Below are positions 1 to 8,425 of a DNA stretch of 64,000 bases, piece by piece. The stretch comes from Paenibacillus sp. (GTDB lineage: Bacteria > Bacillota > Bacilli > Paenibacillales > Paenibacillaceae): NCBI GenBank assembly GCA_031254035.1, contig JAIRVF010000125.1, positions 18,966 through 82,965 on the forward strand, read 5' to 3'. A program made the position numbers and the translations under genes. Position 1 is the stretch's first letter, and every line of letters begins with the position of its first letter. The notes under the pieces are model-generated. The model did not search any database, had not been told where the DNA came from, and worked only from the letters and a program-made list of their open reading frames with translations.

Positions 1-775
1 TATGACCGTTTGCAACATGTCCATTGAAGGTGGAGCACGCGCAGGTATGATCGCACCGGACGAAACGACGTTTGAATATCTCCGTGGCCGTCAATACGTG
101 CCGGAAAGCAGCGATTTTGTTAGCCGTGTGGAAGATTGGAAACAGCTTGTAACCGACGAAGGCGCCGAATACGACAAGGTTGTGGAATTTGACGTTGAGT
201 CCCTCATTCCACAAGTTACTTGGGGCACAAGCCCTGGCATGGGTACGGACATTACGTCCCAAGTTCCCGTACCTTCCGAACTGCCGACCGAAAACGAACG
301 CAAGGCCGCCGAGAAAGCGCTCGAATACATGGGGTTAGTTCCAGGGACGCCTATGAGCGAAATTCCAGTGGATTACGTCTTTATCGGCTCCTGCACCAAT
401 GGCCGGATTGAAGACCTCCGCGCAGCGGCGCAAGTAGCCAAAGGCTACAAAGTTTCGGAAAAGGTGACGGCTATCGTCGTTCCCGGCTCCGGACGTGTGA
501 AACTGCAGGCAGAGGCTGAAGGCCTCGACAAAATTTTCGTTGAAGCCGGGTTTGAATGGCGTGATGCAGGATGCAGCATGTGTCTGGCGATGAATCCGGA
601 CGTTCTGCAACCTGGGCAACGCTGCGCTTCGACTTCCAACCGCAACTTTGAAGGGCGTCAAGGACGCGGCGGACGAACACATCTCGTTTCTCCTGCGATG
701 GCAGCCGCAGCAGCGATCAAAGGACAGTTTACGGATGTACGCGACTGGAATTTTAAATCTGAAGTGGTGAGCTAA
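1..775 (+). CDS. leuC: 3-isopropylmalate dehydratase large subunit, 5'-truncated by window edge
   Basis: LeuC with LeuD isomerises 2-isopropylmalate to 3-isopropylmalate in leucine synthesis, in the cytoplasm, using a [4Fe-4S] cluster. The visible 258 codons are the C-terminal part of a protein normally near 470 residues. The reading frame opens with [15 protein letters not shown], an internal aconitase-family motif carrying one cluster cysteine, so the ATG at base 2 is an internal Met and not the start. Further family motifs follow: FIGSCTNGR with a second conserved Cys, and [11 protein letters not shown] with the last cluster Cys. The C-terminus ends 14 bases before leuD, which has its own AAGGAGG site, as in a standard leu operon. 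Identity is secure; the start lies outside the window. Confidence 0.97.
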   Translation, partial: MTVCNMSIEGGARAGMIAPDETTFEYLRGRQYVPESSDFVSRVEDWKQLVTDEGAEYDKVVEFDVESLIPQVTWGTSPGMGTDITSQVPVPSELPTENERKAAEKALEYMGLVPGTPMSEIPVDYVFIGSCTNGRIEDLRAAAQVAKGYKVSEKVTAIVVPGSGRVKLQAEAEGLDKIFVEAGFEWRDAGCSMCLAMNPDVLQPGQRCASTSNRNFEGRQGRGGRTHLVSPAMAAAAAIKGQFTDVRDWNFKSEVVS

Positions 776-789
776 GGAGGAGAACAGAC

Positions 790-1392
790 ATGGAACCTTT
801 TACTAAATTATCAGGCCTTGTTGCCCCGGTTGACCGGGTAAACGTGGATACGGATGCCATTATCCCTAAACAATTTTTGAAACGGATCGAGCGCACTGGC
901 TTCGGACAATTTCTGTTCTACGAATGGAGATTCGATGAGCAGGGGAATGATATCGCTGATTTCTCCTTGAATACGCCGCGCTATAAAGGCGCTTCGATCC
1001 TCATTTCCAGAGCCAACTTTGGTTGCGGGTCTTCCCGTGAGCATGCGCCATGGGCAATTATGGACTATGGCTTCAAATGCGTCATCGCTCCGTCGTTTGC
1101 GGACATCTTTTATAATAACTGCTTTAAGAACGGTATTCTGCCGATCAAGCTTTCCGAAGAGCAGGTGGAAGAATTGTTCCAACGTACGGCGACTCATGAA
1201 GGGTACCAGCTGAATGTGGATCTAGAAAACAAAACGATTACCGACAACGAAGGACTTCACATCGACTTCGACTTGGATGAGCACCGCCGCCAGTTCCTTC
1301 TGCAAGGTTTGGACGACATCGGCCTGACCCTCCAGCATGAAGATGAAATTACGGCTTATGAGCAAAAACATGCCTCGCGTCTGTTTGCTTGA
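790..1392 (+). CDS. leuD: 3-isopropylmalate dehydratase small subunit
   Basis: This 200-residue protein is the swivelling small subunit that completes the LeuC active site in leucine biosynthesis. Full length for the family. Visible motifs are [14 protein letters not shown] near residue 20, the [13 protein letters not shown] loop near residue 80 that carries the substrate-specificity and binding residues, and [16 protein letters not shown] near residue 100. It follows leuC by 14 bases with an AAGGAGG ribosome site at 775-781 and is followed by a terminator at about 1447, so it is probably the last gene of the leu operon. No anomaly was seen. Confidence 0.97.
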   Translation: MEPFTKLSGLVAPVDRVNVDTDAIIPKQFLKRIERTGFGQFLFYEWRFDEQGNDIADFSLNTPRYKGASILISRANFGCGSSREHAPWAIMDYGFKCVIAPSFADIFYNNCFKNGILPIKLSEEQVEELFQRTATHEGYQLNVDLENKTITDNEGLHIDFDLDEHRRQFLLQGLDDIGLTLQHEDEITAYEQKHASRLFA

Positions 1393-1446
1393 GGCCTGTA
1401 CATGGAATATAGGGCGTCCCAATTTTCTTTGGGGCGCCTTCTCATG

Positions 1447-1480
1447 GCTGCCGGAGAAAACCTCGGCAGCTATTTTTTTT
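1447..1480 (+). terminator. Rho-independent terminator of the leu operon
   Basis: Perfect 7-bp stem GCTGCCG (1447-1453) / CGGCAGC (1464-1470) followed by TATTTTTTTT. A second imperfect hairpin just upstream (1408-1438, GGCGTCCCAA against TTGGGGCGCC) may add to termination. Confidence 0.8.
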
Positions 1481-1572
1481 ATTTTCAGAACGTATAAGCT
1501 TCCGGGATTCTCATCCTGATATCTCAAGAAAAACTATATCTAAAAGCGGTCTGTCTTTTTTGGGAATGCGTC

Positions 1573-1626
1573 GAGTGACGTTCTAACGAAACAGACAACC
1601 GTTATTCAGCCCAAAATGAGCGTTTC
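1573..1626. repeat. Intergenic repeat bounded by TAACGAAAC and its inverse
   Basis: Inside the 484-base gap between leuD and the symporter gene, CTAACGAAAC (1582-1591) faces GTTTCGTTAG (1622-1631) in inverted order, with CGTTATT between them. The same combination recurs several times at about 45.1-45.3 kb. The rest of the gap holds the leu terminator and the promoter at 1758-1786; no gene was seen. Confidence 0.4.
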
Positions 1627-1757
1627 GTTAGCGGTATCATACCAAAGTCACGGATCTTTCAGCCGCGATAATATCAACATCTCATTGAAAATAACACCTG
1701 TTATGGATATGATTGCGAATCTATTAGATGCATTATCTGGCAGATGTAATACTTTTA

Positions 1758-1786
1758 TTTACAGCTAACGCTCATGAATGTATAAT
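1758..1786 (+). promoter_or_regulatory. Sigma-A promoter of the amino-acid symporter
   Basis: TTTACA (1758-1763), 17-base spacer, TATAAT (1781-1786). One mismatch to consensus in the -35 and none in the -10. The expected transcript start is near 1793, giving a leader of about 84 bases before the ATG at 1877. Confidence 0.75.
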
Positions 1787-1876
1787 GGGAGGGAAATTTC
1801 AAACGAAAGAGTATTTTATTCTACCTTCGGGCATCTAGAGAAATAGTATATATATCATCATATAAGAGGAAGGTGG

Positions 1877-3298
1877 ATGGATTTTTTGGAAACAATTTAT
1901 AACATTATATCTTACAACAATGCATTTTGGTCTTACGTACTGATTGTCATACTTATCACTGCCGGCGTGTACTTTACATGGAGAACGAAGTTTGTCCAAT
2001 TTCGAATGGCGGGCGAAATGGTTCGTCTTTTAGGGGAAGGGGCAAACAAATCCAAAAGCGGTGGACAAAATGGGATATCCTCTTTTGGCGCATTCTGCAT
2101 CAGTACGGCGTCGCGGGTAGGGACTGGGAATCTGGCCGGTGTTGCGCTCGCAATTGCCGCGGGGGGACCGGGAGCCGTCTTTTGGATGTGGTTGATCGCC
2201 TTGATCGGATCGGCTACGGCGTTCATCGAATCTACTTTAGCGCAGATATATAAAGTGAAGGATAAAGTGGGCTTTCGAGGCGGACCTGCGTATTATATGG
2301 AAAAAGGGTTGAACAAACGCTGGATGGGCGTGCTGTTCGCAGTGCTCATTACTATATGTTATGGCCTTGTGTTTAACTCAGTTCAGGCAAATACGCTCTC
2401 CCTTGCATTGAAAAGCGCTTATGGCTTGGATCGCTTCTGGGTGGGCGTGGTGGTCGCTATAATCACAGCAATTGTCATCTTCGGCGGCGTGAACCGAATC
2501 GTGAAGGCTTCCGAATACTTGGTGCCAATCATGGCGGGGGGTTATGTATTGCTTGCCCTTTACATCGTGGTGGCCAATGTGACGGAGTTTCCTGCCGTGA
2601 TGATGCTTATATTTAAGAGTGCATTTGGATTTCAGCAGGTTGCCGGCGGTGGATTAGGGGCCATGGTGATGCTCGGAATCAAGCGCGGATTATTCTCCAA
2701 CGAAGCAGGAATGGGTAGCGCTCCAAATGCTGCCGCTGCTGCCGATGTCACACATCCGGTGAAGCAAGGGCTGGTGCAAGCCTTGGGTGTATTCGTGGAC
2801 ACTTTGCTGGTGTGCAGCGCGACTGCGTTTATTGTTCTTTTTTCAAACGCATACGGAACAGATGGATTGACAGGCATCGAGCTGGTGCAAGCCGCACTTA
2901 CCGAGCATACCGGCAGTTGGGCTGCCAACTTCATCGCAATCGCCGTATTCCTCTTCGCGTTCAGTTCTCTCGTGGGCAACTATTATTACGGGGAGACAAA
3001 TATCGAGTTTATCAAAAGCAATAAAAAGTGGCTGTTCGTTTATCGTCTGGCCGTGGTGGGCATGGTTCTATTCGGATCTGTCGCTAAGGTGGCGATCGTA
3101 TGGGATTTAGCTGACCTATTCATGGCGTTCATGGCCATTACGAATTTGATTGCCATTATGTTGCTAGGCCGATTTGCTTTTGCTGCACTAAAGGATTACC
3201 GGGAACAAAAGCGTCAAGGCAAGAATCCGGTGTTCCAAAGCTCAACAATCAAAGATTTGCGCAATGTTGAATGCTGGGATGTTAAATCGGAAGAATAG
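1877..3298 (+). CDS. Sodium/alanine (AGCS) family amino-acid symporter
   Basis: A 473-residue integral membrane protein of the alanine-or-glycine:cation symporter family (the AlsT group), taking up a small neutral amino acid with Na+. It has many hydrophobic segments and family motifs: FCISTASRVGTGNLAGVALAI near residue 75, PGAVFWMWLIALIGSATAF near 100, GGPAYYMEKGL near 140, and FSNEAGMGSAPNAAAAA near 275, a hallmark of the family. Length is normal. Start ATG at 1877 is preceded by AAGAGGAAGGTGG. It stands alone between its own promoter and a terminator, so it is monocistronic. The exact substrate (alanine, glycine or glutamine) cannot be read from sequence. Confidence 0.92.
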   Translation: MDFLETIYNIISYNNAFWSYVLIVILITAGVYFTWRTKFVQFRMAGEMVRLLGEGANKSKSGGQNGISSFGAFCISTASRVGTGNLAGVALAIAAGGPGAVFWMWLIALIGSATAFIESTLAQIYKVKDKVGFRGGPAYYMEKGLNKRWMGVLFAVLITICYGLVFNSVQANTLSLALKSAYGLDRFWVGVVVAIITAIVIFGGVNRIVKASEYLVPIMAGGYVLLALYIVVANVTEFPAVMMLIFKSAFGFQQVAGGGLGAMVMLGIKRGLFSNEAGMGSAPNAAAAADVTHPVKQGLVQALGVFVDTLLVCSATAFIVLFSNAYGTDGLTGIELVQAALTEHTGSWAANFIAIAVFLFAFSSLVGNYYYGETNIEFIKSNKKWLFVYRLAVVGMVLFGSVAKVAIVWDLADLFMAFMAITNLIAIMLLGRFAFAALKDYREQKRQGKNPVFQSSTIKDLRNVECWDVKSEE

Positions 3299-3341
3299 AA
3301 AACAATGCCGAAATGATGACGGCAAATATAGTAGAACATTT

Positions 3342-3368
3342 GGAGCCTGTACTAGGGCTCCTTTTTTT
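3342..3368 (+). terminator. Terminator of the symporter gene
   Basis: Stem GGAGCC (3342-3347) / GGCTCC (3356-3361), loop of 8, then seven Ts. The remaining 285 bases before the amidase start hold an AGCGAATA (3550-3557) / TATTCGCT (3598-3605) inverted pair and no gene. Confidence 0.8.
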
Positions 3369-3653
3369 ATTTCACGTGCCGTGGAGCTTGCATTTTTATA
3401 ATTGACATAAAAAGGTAGAGGATTGCTTAGCCGGAATGAAACAGCTCCGGAACGGCATGCAAATGTGAGAACGCTTGCAAATGCAACTTTCAGAAAAAAG
3501 ATGATGAAAGACAAAAAAAAGTAATGAAATAGGAGGAAACTGGGTTGCTTATAGCGAATATTGTCCTATCATTGCCAAGATTTTTATTTTTTTAATATAT
3601 TCGCTGTTCATACTCATGAATCGGCAAAAATTACAGTTTGGCAGAGGTGGAAA

Positions 3654-5165
3654 ATGAAGAAAACTGGTTTTTTGTTATTTTTATTGATGTTTTTCGTCAC
3701 AATGGTTTCCGTTCAGGATCGGGTCGCAGCAGCATCAGCTGCATCAGTAGGCAACATTCCGATCATATTGGACGGTAACGAACTCCAGGTTCCAAGTGGC
3801 GCGCAGGTAACCAATGTGCATGGTAGCGTCATGGTTCCTTTCCGCGTCATTGGAGAGAATCTCGGGTTTGATGTCAAATGGGTTCAAAAATCGCAGAAAG
3901 TTCTGATCAACAATGACAGCAAGGCCATCGAGCTGGTTGTGAATCAGAAAAACGCTATTGTGAACGGTGCAAAAGTAAGTTTGGACAACCCTCCGTTGTT
4001 GCAAAAAAACAGTGTGATCGTACCTGTACGCTTTGTCAGCGAGCAGATGGGACTGCAGGTTAGTTGGGATGGCGCTAACAAGGCCGTGTATCTAACATCG
4101 GCGTCGGAACCTTCAAATCCGGATAATATCGCCGGGGCTGGCGACGGTGATACACCTTTCGGAACAGATATGCAAACAGGTGGGACTACCCCGGAGTCGT
4201 CTGGCTCTTCTACGACAACGCCGCCTTCAACGGGCAATGCTTTAATCAGCGGCATCAGCTTTAGCGAAAATCGTCTGATGATTGCTTCACAAGGCGGAGC
4301 GGTCACACCTAAAGTATCTAAATTGCCCAATCCCGACCGGATTGTAGTTGATTTGCCAAATGCGGCTTTTTCGCCAGATTTCCAGGGCAATGCGGCGGCA
4401 GGTGTAGGAAGCCAGGGGCAGCTGGATGTCAGTAGTTATCCGGATGTTAAAAGCGTTCGGTATTCCCTGTTCAGCAGTAGTCCTTCAACGGTGAGAGTCG
4501 TAATTGATTTAAGTTATCCAAAGGATTATTCTGTATACAATGAGGATCCGGATTCAGGGCTTCTGATCGTCGATTTGAATAAGACTGATGTAACACCAAT
4601 AACGCCAGTAACGCCGATCGGCAAGGACGGTAAAAAGGTTGTTGTCATCGACGCAGGCCATGGAAATCAAGATCCGGGGACTAGAGGTTATTCGAAAACT
4701 AAGGAGAAAGATTTTAATCTCGCCGTTGCCTTAAAAGTCGGACAGCTGCTTGAGAATGAGCCGAATATTGATTTTGTGCTGACACGTAGCGATGATACTT
4801 TCCTTAAGCTTGAAGAGAGAGCGCGGATTGCTAATGACCTGAATGCGGATGTTTTTATTTCCATTCATGCGAATAGCGCGACATCAACGGCGAGCGGAAG
4901 CGAGACGTATTATCAGCGCGACGCCAGCAAATCTTTGGCCAGCGTGCTCCATAAATATCTTGTAAAGTCAACTGGACTTCCTGATCGGGGTATCAGATAC
5001 GGAAACTTCCACGTCATTCGGGAAACAAAAATGCCAGCCGTTCTGCTTGAGGTTGGGTATCTGAGCAATCCGAAAGACGAAGCCGCCTTGTTCAGCGAAA
5101 GTTTACAAAACTCGGTTGCACAGGGCATTGTCAGCGGTATTAAAGAATACCTCGGCGTCCAATAA
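3654..5165 (+). CDS. Secreted N-acetylmuramoyl-L-alanine amidase, stalk-AMIN-Amidase_3 (copy 1)
   Basis: Exported cell-wall hydrolase that cleaves the bond between MurNAc and L-alanine. From ATG 3654 (503 residues) the protein starts MKKTGFLLFLLMFF, a signal peptide; an upstream in-frame ATG at 3561 would put 31 uncharged-to-mixed residues before it and lacks a ribosome site, while GAGGTGG sits just before 3654. Domains in order: copper-amine-oxidase-like stalk domain (about residues 40-150, VPFRVIGENLGFDVKW and VPVRFVSEQMG), a Ser/Thr/Pro linker, an AMIN domain (about 190-310), and Amidase_3 (about 330-503). Zinc and catalytic residues are visible in VVVIDAGHGNQDPGT (His), ERARIAND (Glu), SIHANSA (His) and LLEVGYLSN (Glu). 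A GerMN lipoprotein follows after 29 bases. A paralogous pair lies at 9132-11291. Confidence 0.92.
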   Translation: MKKTGFLLFLLMFFVTMVSVQDRVAAASAASVGNIPIILDGNELQVPSGAQVTNVHGSVMVPFRVIGENLGFDVKWVQKSQKVLINNDSKAIELVVNQKNAIVNGAKVSLDNPPLLQKNSVIVPVRFVSEQMGLQVSWDGANKAVYLTSASEPSNPDNIAGAGDGDTPFGTDMQTGGTTPESSGSSTTTPPSTGNALISGISFSENRLMIASQGGAVTPKVSKLPNPDRIVVDLPNAAFSPDFQGNAAAGVGSQGQLDVSSYPDVKSVRYSLFSSSPSTVRVVIDLSYPKDYSVYNEDPDSGLLIVDLNKTDVTPITPVTPIGKDGKKVVVIDAGHGNQDPGTRGYSKTKEKDFNLAVALKVGQLLENEPNIDFVLTRSDDTFLKLEERARIANDLNADVFISIHANSATSTASGSETYYQRDASKSLASVLHKYLVKSTGLPDRGIRYGNFHVIRETKMPAVLLEVGYLSNPKDEAALFSESLQNSVAQGIVSGIKEYLGVQ

Positions 5166-5194
5166 AGTCATTCGTCAGTAAAGGAGGCGGTAAA

Positions 5195-5854
5195 GTGAAC
5201 AGAAAGATTTTAAGCGCAGCGCTTCTGGCTTTTTTCGTAGTTGCGGGAGTAGGTTGCGGTCAGAAGCCGGCAGCTGCACCTGTACCGCAGGAGACGGCCC
5301 AGGACCAAAATAATCCTTCCGATGTTAACGCTGCTCCCGAGCCCGAAAATACCGATAGTTCCGATGTTGCCCAGGAGGAGAACTCACCAAACGGGGATGC
5401 AACGGAACCGAAGCAAACGGAGAAGCCTGAACAGAAGCCTGATCAGAAGCAGGACAACGCCAATCGGAAGCAGACCATCGAAGTTTTTTATACGGATCCA
5501 CAGGAAATGGAACTGAAAAAAAGCGACAAGGAAATCCGTTTCGATAAGGAAGAAGAAAAATATAAAGAGGCTTTTAAGGCACTCCAGGAAAGTGGAAATA
5601 GCGAGCTCATTCCGCTTTGGGGCAAAATAGAGCTGAAATCGCTGGAATTCAAGGATGGCGCCATGACGCTGAACATCCATATGCCGGACGAAGCAAGACT
5701 TGGAGCAGGCGGGGAACAGTTTGCTTTGGACGCTTTGTCTAAGACCATGTTCCAGTTTAAAGAAGTTCAAACCATCGAGCTGCTGGTCGACGGAGAGCAG
5801 GTTGAAAGCCTGATGGGGCATGTGGATTTGGATCATCCAATGAAGAGAAATTAA
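5195..5854 (+). CDS. GerMN-domain lipoprotein (copy 1)
   Basis: A 219-residue predicted lipoprotein anchored outside the membrane. GTG start at 5195 behind a strong AAGGAGG (5181-5187). The N-terminus has a hydrophobic segment ending in a lipobox (VAGVGC), then about 60 low-complexity residues rich in Q, E, N and P, then a GerMN domain (about residues 95-215) with VFYTDPQEMEL, SELIPLWGKIEL, LGAGGEQFALDALSKTMF and ELLVDGEQVESLMGHVDL. GerMN domains occur in the sporulation/germination lipoprotein GerM and relatives that bind or process peptidoglycan; that this protein works with the amidase 29 bases upstream is inferred from the conserved pairing, which appears twice here. Confidence 0.85.
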   Translation: MNRKILSAALLAFFVVAGVGCGQKPAAAPVPQETAQDQNNPSDVNAAPEPENTDSSDVAQEENSPNGDATEPKQTEKPEQKPDQKQDNANRKQTIEVFYTDPQEMELKKSDKEIRFDKEEEKYKEAFKALQESGNSELIPLWGKIELKSLEFKDGAMTLNIHMPDEARLGAGGEQFALDALSKTMFQFKEVQTIELLVDGEQVESLMGHVDLDHPMKRN

Positions 5855-5862
5855 ATAGAACA

Positions 5863-5906
5863 AGAGACTGCCGTTTTCGAATATTGAATAGAGCAGTCTC
5901 TTTTTT
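5863..5906 (+). terminator. First of two tandem terminators after the amidase-GerMN pair
   Basis: Stem AGAGACTGC (5863-5871) / GCAGTCTCT (5893-5901), 9 bp perfect, followed by a run of Ts. Confidence 0.85.
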
Positions 5907-5938
5907 ATGTACAAAATGATCTACATATACGCTTAAGC

Positions 5939-5962
5939 AGCCGCCTAATTGGCGGCTTTTTG
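5939..5962 (+). terminator. Second tandem terminator
   Basis: Stem AGCCGCC (5939-5945) / GGCGGCT (5951-5957), loop TAATT, then TTTTTGTTTTT. It lies 33 bases after the first terminator and insulates the next promoter. Confidence 0.85.
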
Positions 5963-6030
5963 TTTTTAACGATGCAGGTTTTTTCCAAATCATAAAACAA
6001 GATCAAATCAACCTTCTGTAAAAAAGTGGG

Positions 6031-6059
6031 TTGACTAACGCAGAAATCCAAGATAAAAT
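6031..6059 (+). promoter_or_regulatory. Sigma-A promoter, now driving the MFS gene
   Basis: TTGACT (6031-6036), 17-base spacer, TAAAAT (6054-6059). The intact paralogous locus has the matching TTGACA-17-TAAAAT at 8340-8368, so this is the original promoter of the gene now decayed at 6122-6351. Confidence 0.7.
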
Positions 6060-6068
6060 GAGAACTGT

Positions 6069-6097
6069 CATTTAGTAAATTACTAAATTACTAAATG
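6069..6097. promoter_or_regulatory. Near-palindromic operator-like repeat
   Basis: A 29-base near-palindrome running from CATTTAG to CTAAATG, built of TTTAGTAA / TTACTAAA arms in three overlapping copies. It begins 10 bases after the -10 box, a normal repressor position. The second locus keeps one core copy, CATTTAGTAAATG, at 8389-8401. Confidence 0.55.
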
Positions 6098-6121
6098 AGT
6101 AAGCGAGAAGCGGGGAGGAAA

Positions 6122-6351
6122 ATGATAATACCTACGATGCTAAAGCATAAGCCTGTTGTCGTACCAGAGAACTATGACCAGGTTGACGCCGTCTCGCCTG
6201 AAACACGGATGCAAAAGGCCTTTCATTAGGAATAGCTCGAAGAAACAACAGAGGGGGGGAATGTTTCTGCCAAGCACTGAGTGACGACGACGAGATGATC
6301 AGCGAACGTCTGCGTACGTTGTCAAAAATATTAAAGGATATGGGGTATTAA
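6122..6351 (+). pseudogene. Internally deleted copy of the 159-residue DUF6530-like gene
   Basis: The first ~120 and last ~95 bases match the intact gene at 8426-8905 closely (for example AAGCATAAGCCTGTTGTCGT at the 5' side and ACGACGACGAGATGATC at the 3' side). A middle block equal to 247 bases of the intact copy is missing. In the intact gene the missing block is bounded by two GCCAAG hexamers (8576-8581 and 8823-8828), and the pseudogene has a single GCCAAG at the junction, the signature of slipped-strand deletion. A 1-base loss near 6195 and an in-frame TAG near 6228 also break the frame. The MFS gene begins 1 base after the old stop codon. Confidence 0.88.
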
Positions 6352-6352
6352 C

Positions 6353-7561
6353 ATGTTTTCCAATCGTTATGTTCGAACCATTATTCTCTCAAGGGTGCTA
6401 CTACAGTTGGGAATTTGGATCCGGAATTATACCGTTCTTCTTTATGTTACCGATTTGACGAAAAATAATTCAGTTTATGTATCCCTGATTTCGGTTGCGG
6501 AATTTGCTCCGATCTTTTTATTCGGTCTTATTGGCGGTACCTTTGCTGATCGATGGAGGCCGAAGCGCACGATGGTATGGAGCGATTTGCTGTCTAGCTT
6601 GTCCGTTGGTGCCGTACTGCTTGCCGTTATGAATGGTGGATGGATTGCACCTCTGATCGGATCATTTGTTTCCGCCAGCCTGTCTCAATTTTCGCAGCCT
6701 TCGGGCATGAAACTGTACAAACGGCATGTGCCGGCTGAACAACTGCAGGGCGTGATGGCGTTGTCTCAAACTCTAGTCGCGATCTTTATGGTGTTGGGTC
6801 CGGTCATCGGGACCTATATTTTCTTACAGTTTGGCATTCAAGCATCTTTAATTCTGACAGCGGTGATGTTCCTAGGGTCTTCACTTATCCTATCTTCGCT
6901 TCCCCGTGACGCGGAGGAGCCTAAGTCTGGTGATACCGGCGGATTCATGAAAGAGCTGACGGCCGGGCTCCGATATATTGGGTCCAATCAATCTTTAAGA
7001 ACACTCAGTTTGACTTTCTTGTCTGTCGGATTGGCATCAGGACTGACTCAACCGCTTCAAATCTTCCTTGTCATTGAAAAATTGGGACAGAGAAAATCAT
7101 TTCTGCAGTGGTTGGTCTTGGCTAATGGAGCAGCGATGTTGGTAGGTGGAGTTGCCATCATTGGGATAGCCAAAAAGGTGAAGCCACAGCTGCTGCTCAT
7201 GTTAGGATTAATTGTTTCTGCTGTCTGCACGATTGGAATTGGTGCGTCAACGATGATTTGGCTGACGATAGTTCTTTTAGTGATCAGCGGTTTGTTTTAC
7301 CCTTGCATTCAAGGCGGGATCCAGACGCTTATTATACGGAACACGGAAGGGTCATTTATTGGTCGGGTATCTGGAGCGATTACGCCTGTTTTTATGGGGA
7401 TGATGGTGATTGGCATGTTCGTATCCGGATATCTAAAGAACATGTCTTCCCTGCTGGTTGTATATGTGGTAAGCGGTGGATTGATTATTGTTGGTGCGAT
7501 TTTACTGCTTCCCCTTGTTGTTAAAAAGAGCGGAAAGGCGAAGAAAAGCTTAGAATCATGA
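6353..7561 (+). CDS. MFS transporter, DHA3-like drug/metabolite exporter
   Basis: A 402-residue membrane protein with about 12 hydrophobic segments, of the major facilitator group that includes EntS-like and many Bacillus YfmI-like pumps. The loop motif GGTFADRWRPKRTMVWSD (about residues 63-80) is the cytoplasmic loop 2-3 signature in modified form. Start ATG at 6353 lies 1 base after the stop of the decayed gene; a GGATATGGGG stretch inside the decayed gene serves as a weak ribosome site. It therefore appears to be transcribed from the promoter and operator at 6031-6097. Substrate unknown. The following 215 bases to the next gene show a GGAGGAGAAATG start-like sequence with only a few codons and nothing else recognisable. 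Confidence 0.88.
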   Translation: MFSNRYVRTIILSRVLLQLGIWIRNYTVLLYVTDLTKNNSVYVSLISVAEFAPIFLFGLIGGTFADRWRPKRTMVWSDLLSSLSVGAVLLAVMNGGWIAPLIGSFVSASLSQFSQPSGMKLYKRHVPAEQLQGVMALSQTLVAIFMVLGPVIGTYIFLQFGIQASLILTAVMFLGSSLILSSLPRDAEEPKSGDTGGFMKELTAGLRYIGSNQSLRTLSLTFLSVGLASGLTQPLQIFLVIEKLGQRKSFLQWLVLANGAAMLVGGVAIIGIAKKVKPQLLLMLGLIVSAVCTIGIGASTMIWLTIVLLVISGLFYPCIQGGIQTLIIRNTEGSFIGRVSGAITPVFMGMMVIGMFVSGYLKNMSSLLVVYVVSGGLIIVGAILLLPLVVKKSGKAKKSLES

Positions 7562-7776
7562 CGGATCGGAGGAGAAATGATTGGCGGAGCCTGAAAAATA
7601 TTTGTTATCGCCATCAAAACGTCTGACGCAGACATCCGGACTTCATCGCGGTTATCACAACAAACCGCAGTTATGCAGGATCTAGGCCGTTTAACGAAGC
7701 GCTGCGTGACAGAGTTCAAACTCGATATTTGTAATTTTTCATGAATATTCATTAGCTACGATAAGGAGAAAAATAC

Positions 7777-8151
7777 ATGGACAAGAATAAGCGCAAGGAG
7801 CTTCTTGAGGAATTCAAGCAGATAAAGACCTATATGGGGGTCATCCAAATTACCAACAAGGTTAATAGGAAAATTTTCGTAAGCGGCTATCCTAATCTGA
7901 AAAACAAATGGGTTACGATACAAATCCAACTTGACATGGGAAAGTTCGCAAATTTGCAGTTGCAAAAAGATTGGAAAGAGTATGGAGCCGAAGCGTTCAA
8001 CTATGAGGTGCTGGAGCAGAAAAACACCGACGATATCTTCGATATCCGCTGGGAGGTCAAGCAAATGGAAAAGCGGTGGTTTGAGAAACTGCAGCCCCAC
8101 GAAGATAAAGGATATCATAAGCCTCGAGTGAATAATGCAGACAAAAATTAA
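7777..8151 (+). CDS. GIY-YIG-like nuclease family protein
   Basis: A 124-residue soluble protein. The segment YMGVIQITNKVNRKIFVSG (about residues 18-36) matches the start of the short GIY-YIG family common in Bacilli, which is followed by NLKNKW, LQLQKDWKEYGAEAFNYEVLE and a C-terminal Glu/Lys-rich helix. The two signature tripeptides are degenerate (MGV and IFV in place of GIY and YIG), and the usual Gly-Ser after the second is Ser-Gly here, so catalytic activity is uncertain. ATAAGGAG lies well placed before the ATG. An imperfect hairpin at 8166-8197 (CAACCC / GGGTTG ends) follows, without a strong U-tract. Confidence 0.75.
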   Translation: MDKNKRKELLEEFKQIKTYMGVIQITNKVNRKIFVSGYPNLKNKWVTIQIQLDMGKFANLQLQKDWKEYGAEAFNYEVLEQKNTDDIFDIRWEVKQMEKRWFEKLQPHEDKGYHKPRVNNADKN

Positions 8152-8339
8152 GGTTAGTCGCGTCATCAACCCATCAATTTGGAAAATTGGCGGGTTGATT
8201 TACTATCGATAGAAAGAGAAGTTGTGCACCACTAAATAAAGAAGTAGACTAAGGAGATAAAGATAGAGATAGAGTAGAGATAGGATTGGCATACGCAATC
8301 AGAAACTGATATGATCTGAAATGCTAAATCATCATATGA

Positions 8340-8368
8340 TTGACAAGGTAATATTGAACGGTTAAAAT
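8340..8368 (+). promoter_or_regulatory. Sigma-A promoter of the DUF6530-like gene
   Basis: TTGACA (8340-8345), 17-base spacer, TAAAAT (8363-8368). It is the counterpart of the promoter at 6031-6059. Confidence 0.75.
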
Positions 8369-8388
8369 TTCTATTTATGCAAATTAGT

Positions 8389-8401
8389 CATTTAGTAAAT
8401 G
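8389..8401. promoter_or_regulatory. Operator-like palindrome CATTTAGTAAATG
   Basis: Perfect 13-base palindrome around a central G, about 20 bases after the -10 box and 25 bases before the start codon. Shared with the locus at 6069-6097, which has extra half-sites. Confidence 0.5.
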
Positions 8402-8425
8402 AGTAGATGAAAAGAGGGAAAGAAA

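Noticed and set aside
1393-1757. Riboswitch upstream of the amino-acid symporter
   Set aside because: The promoter lies at 1758-1786 so upstream sequence is not transcribed with the gene, and the 84-base leader shows no glycine or lysine riboswitch features.
3448-3480. cre-like site before amidase copy 1 (GTGAGAACGCTTGCA)
   Set aside because: At least two mismatches to the cre pattern and no catabolic gene downstream.
7309-7752. 147-residue minus-strand frame over the MFS 3' end
   Set aside because: Mostly antisense to conserved MFS coding sequence and lacks a start signal.
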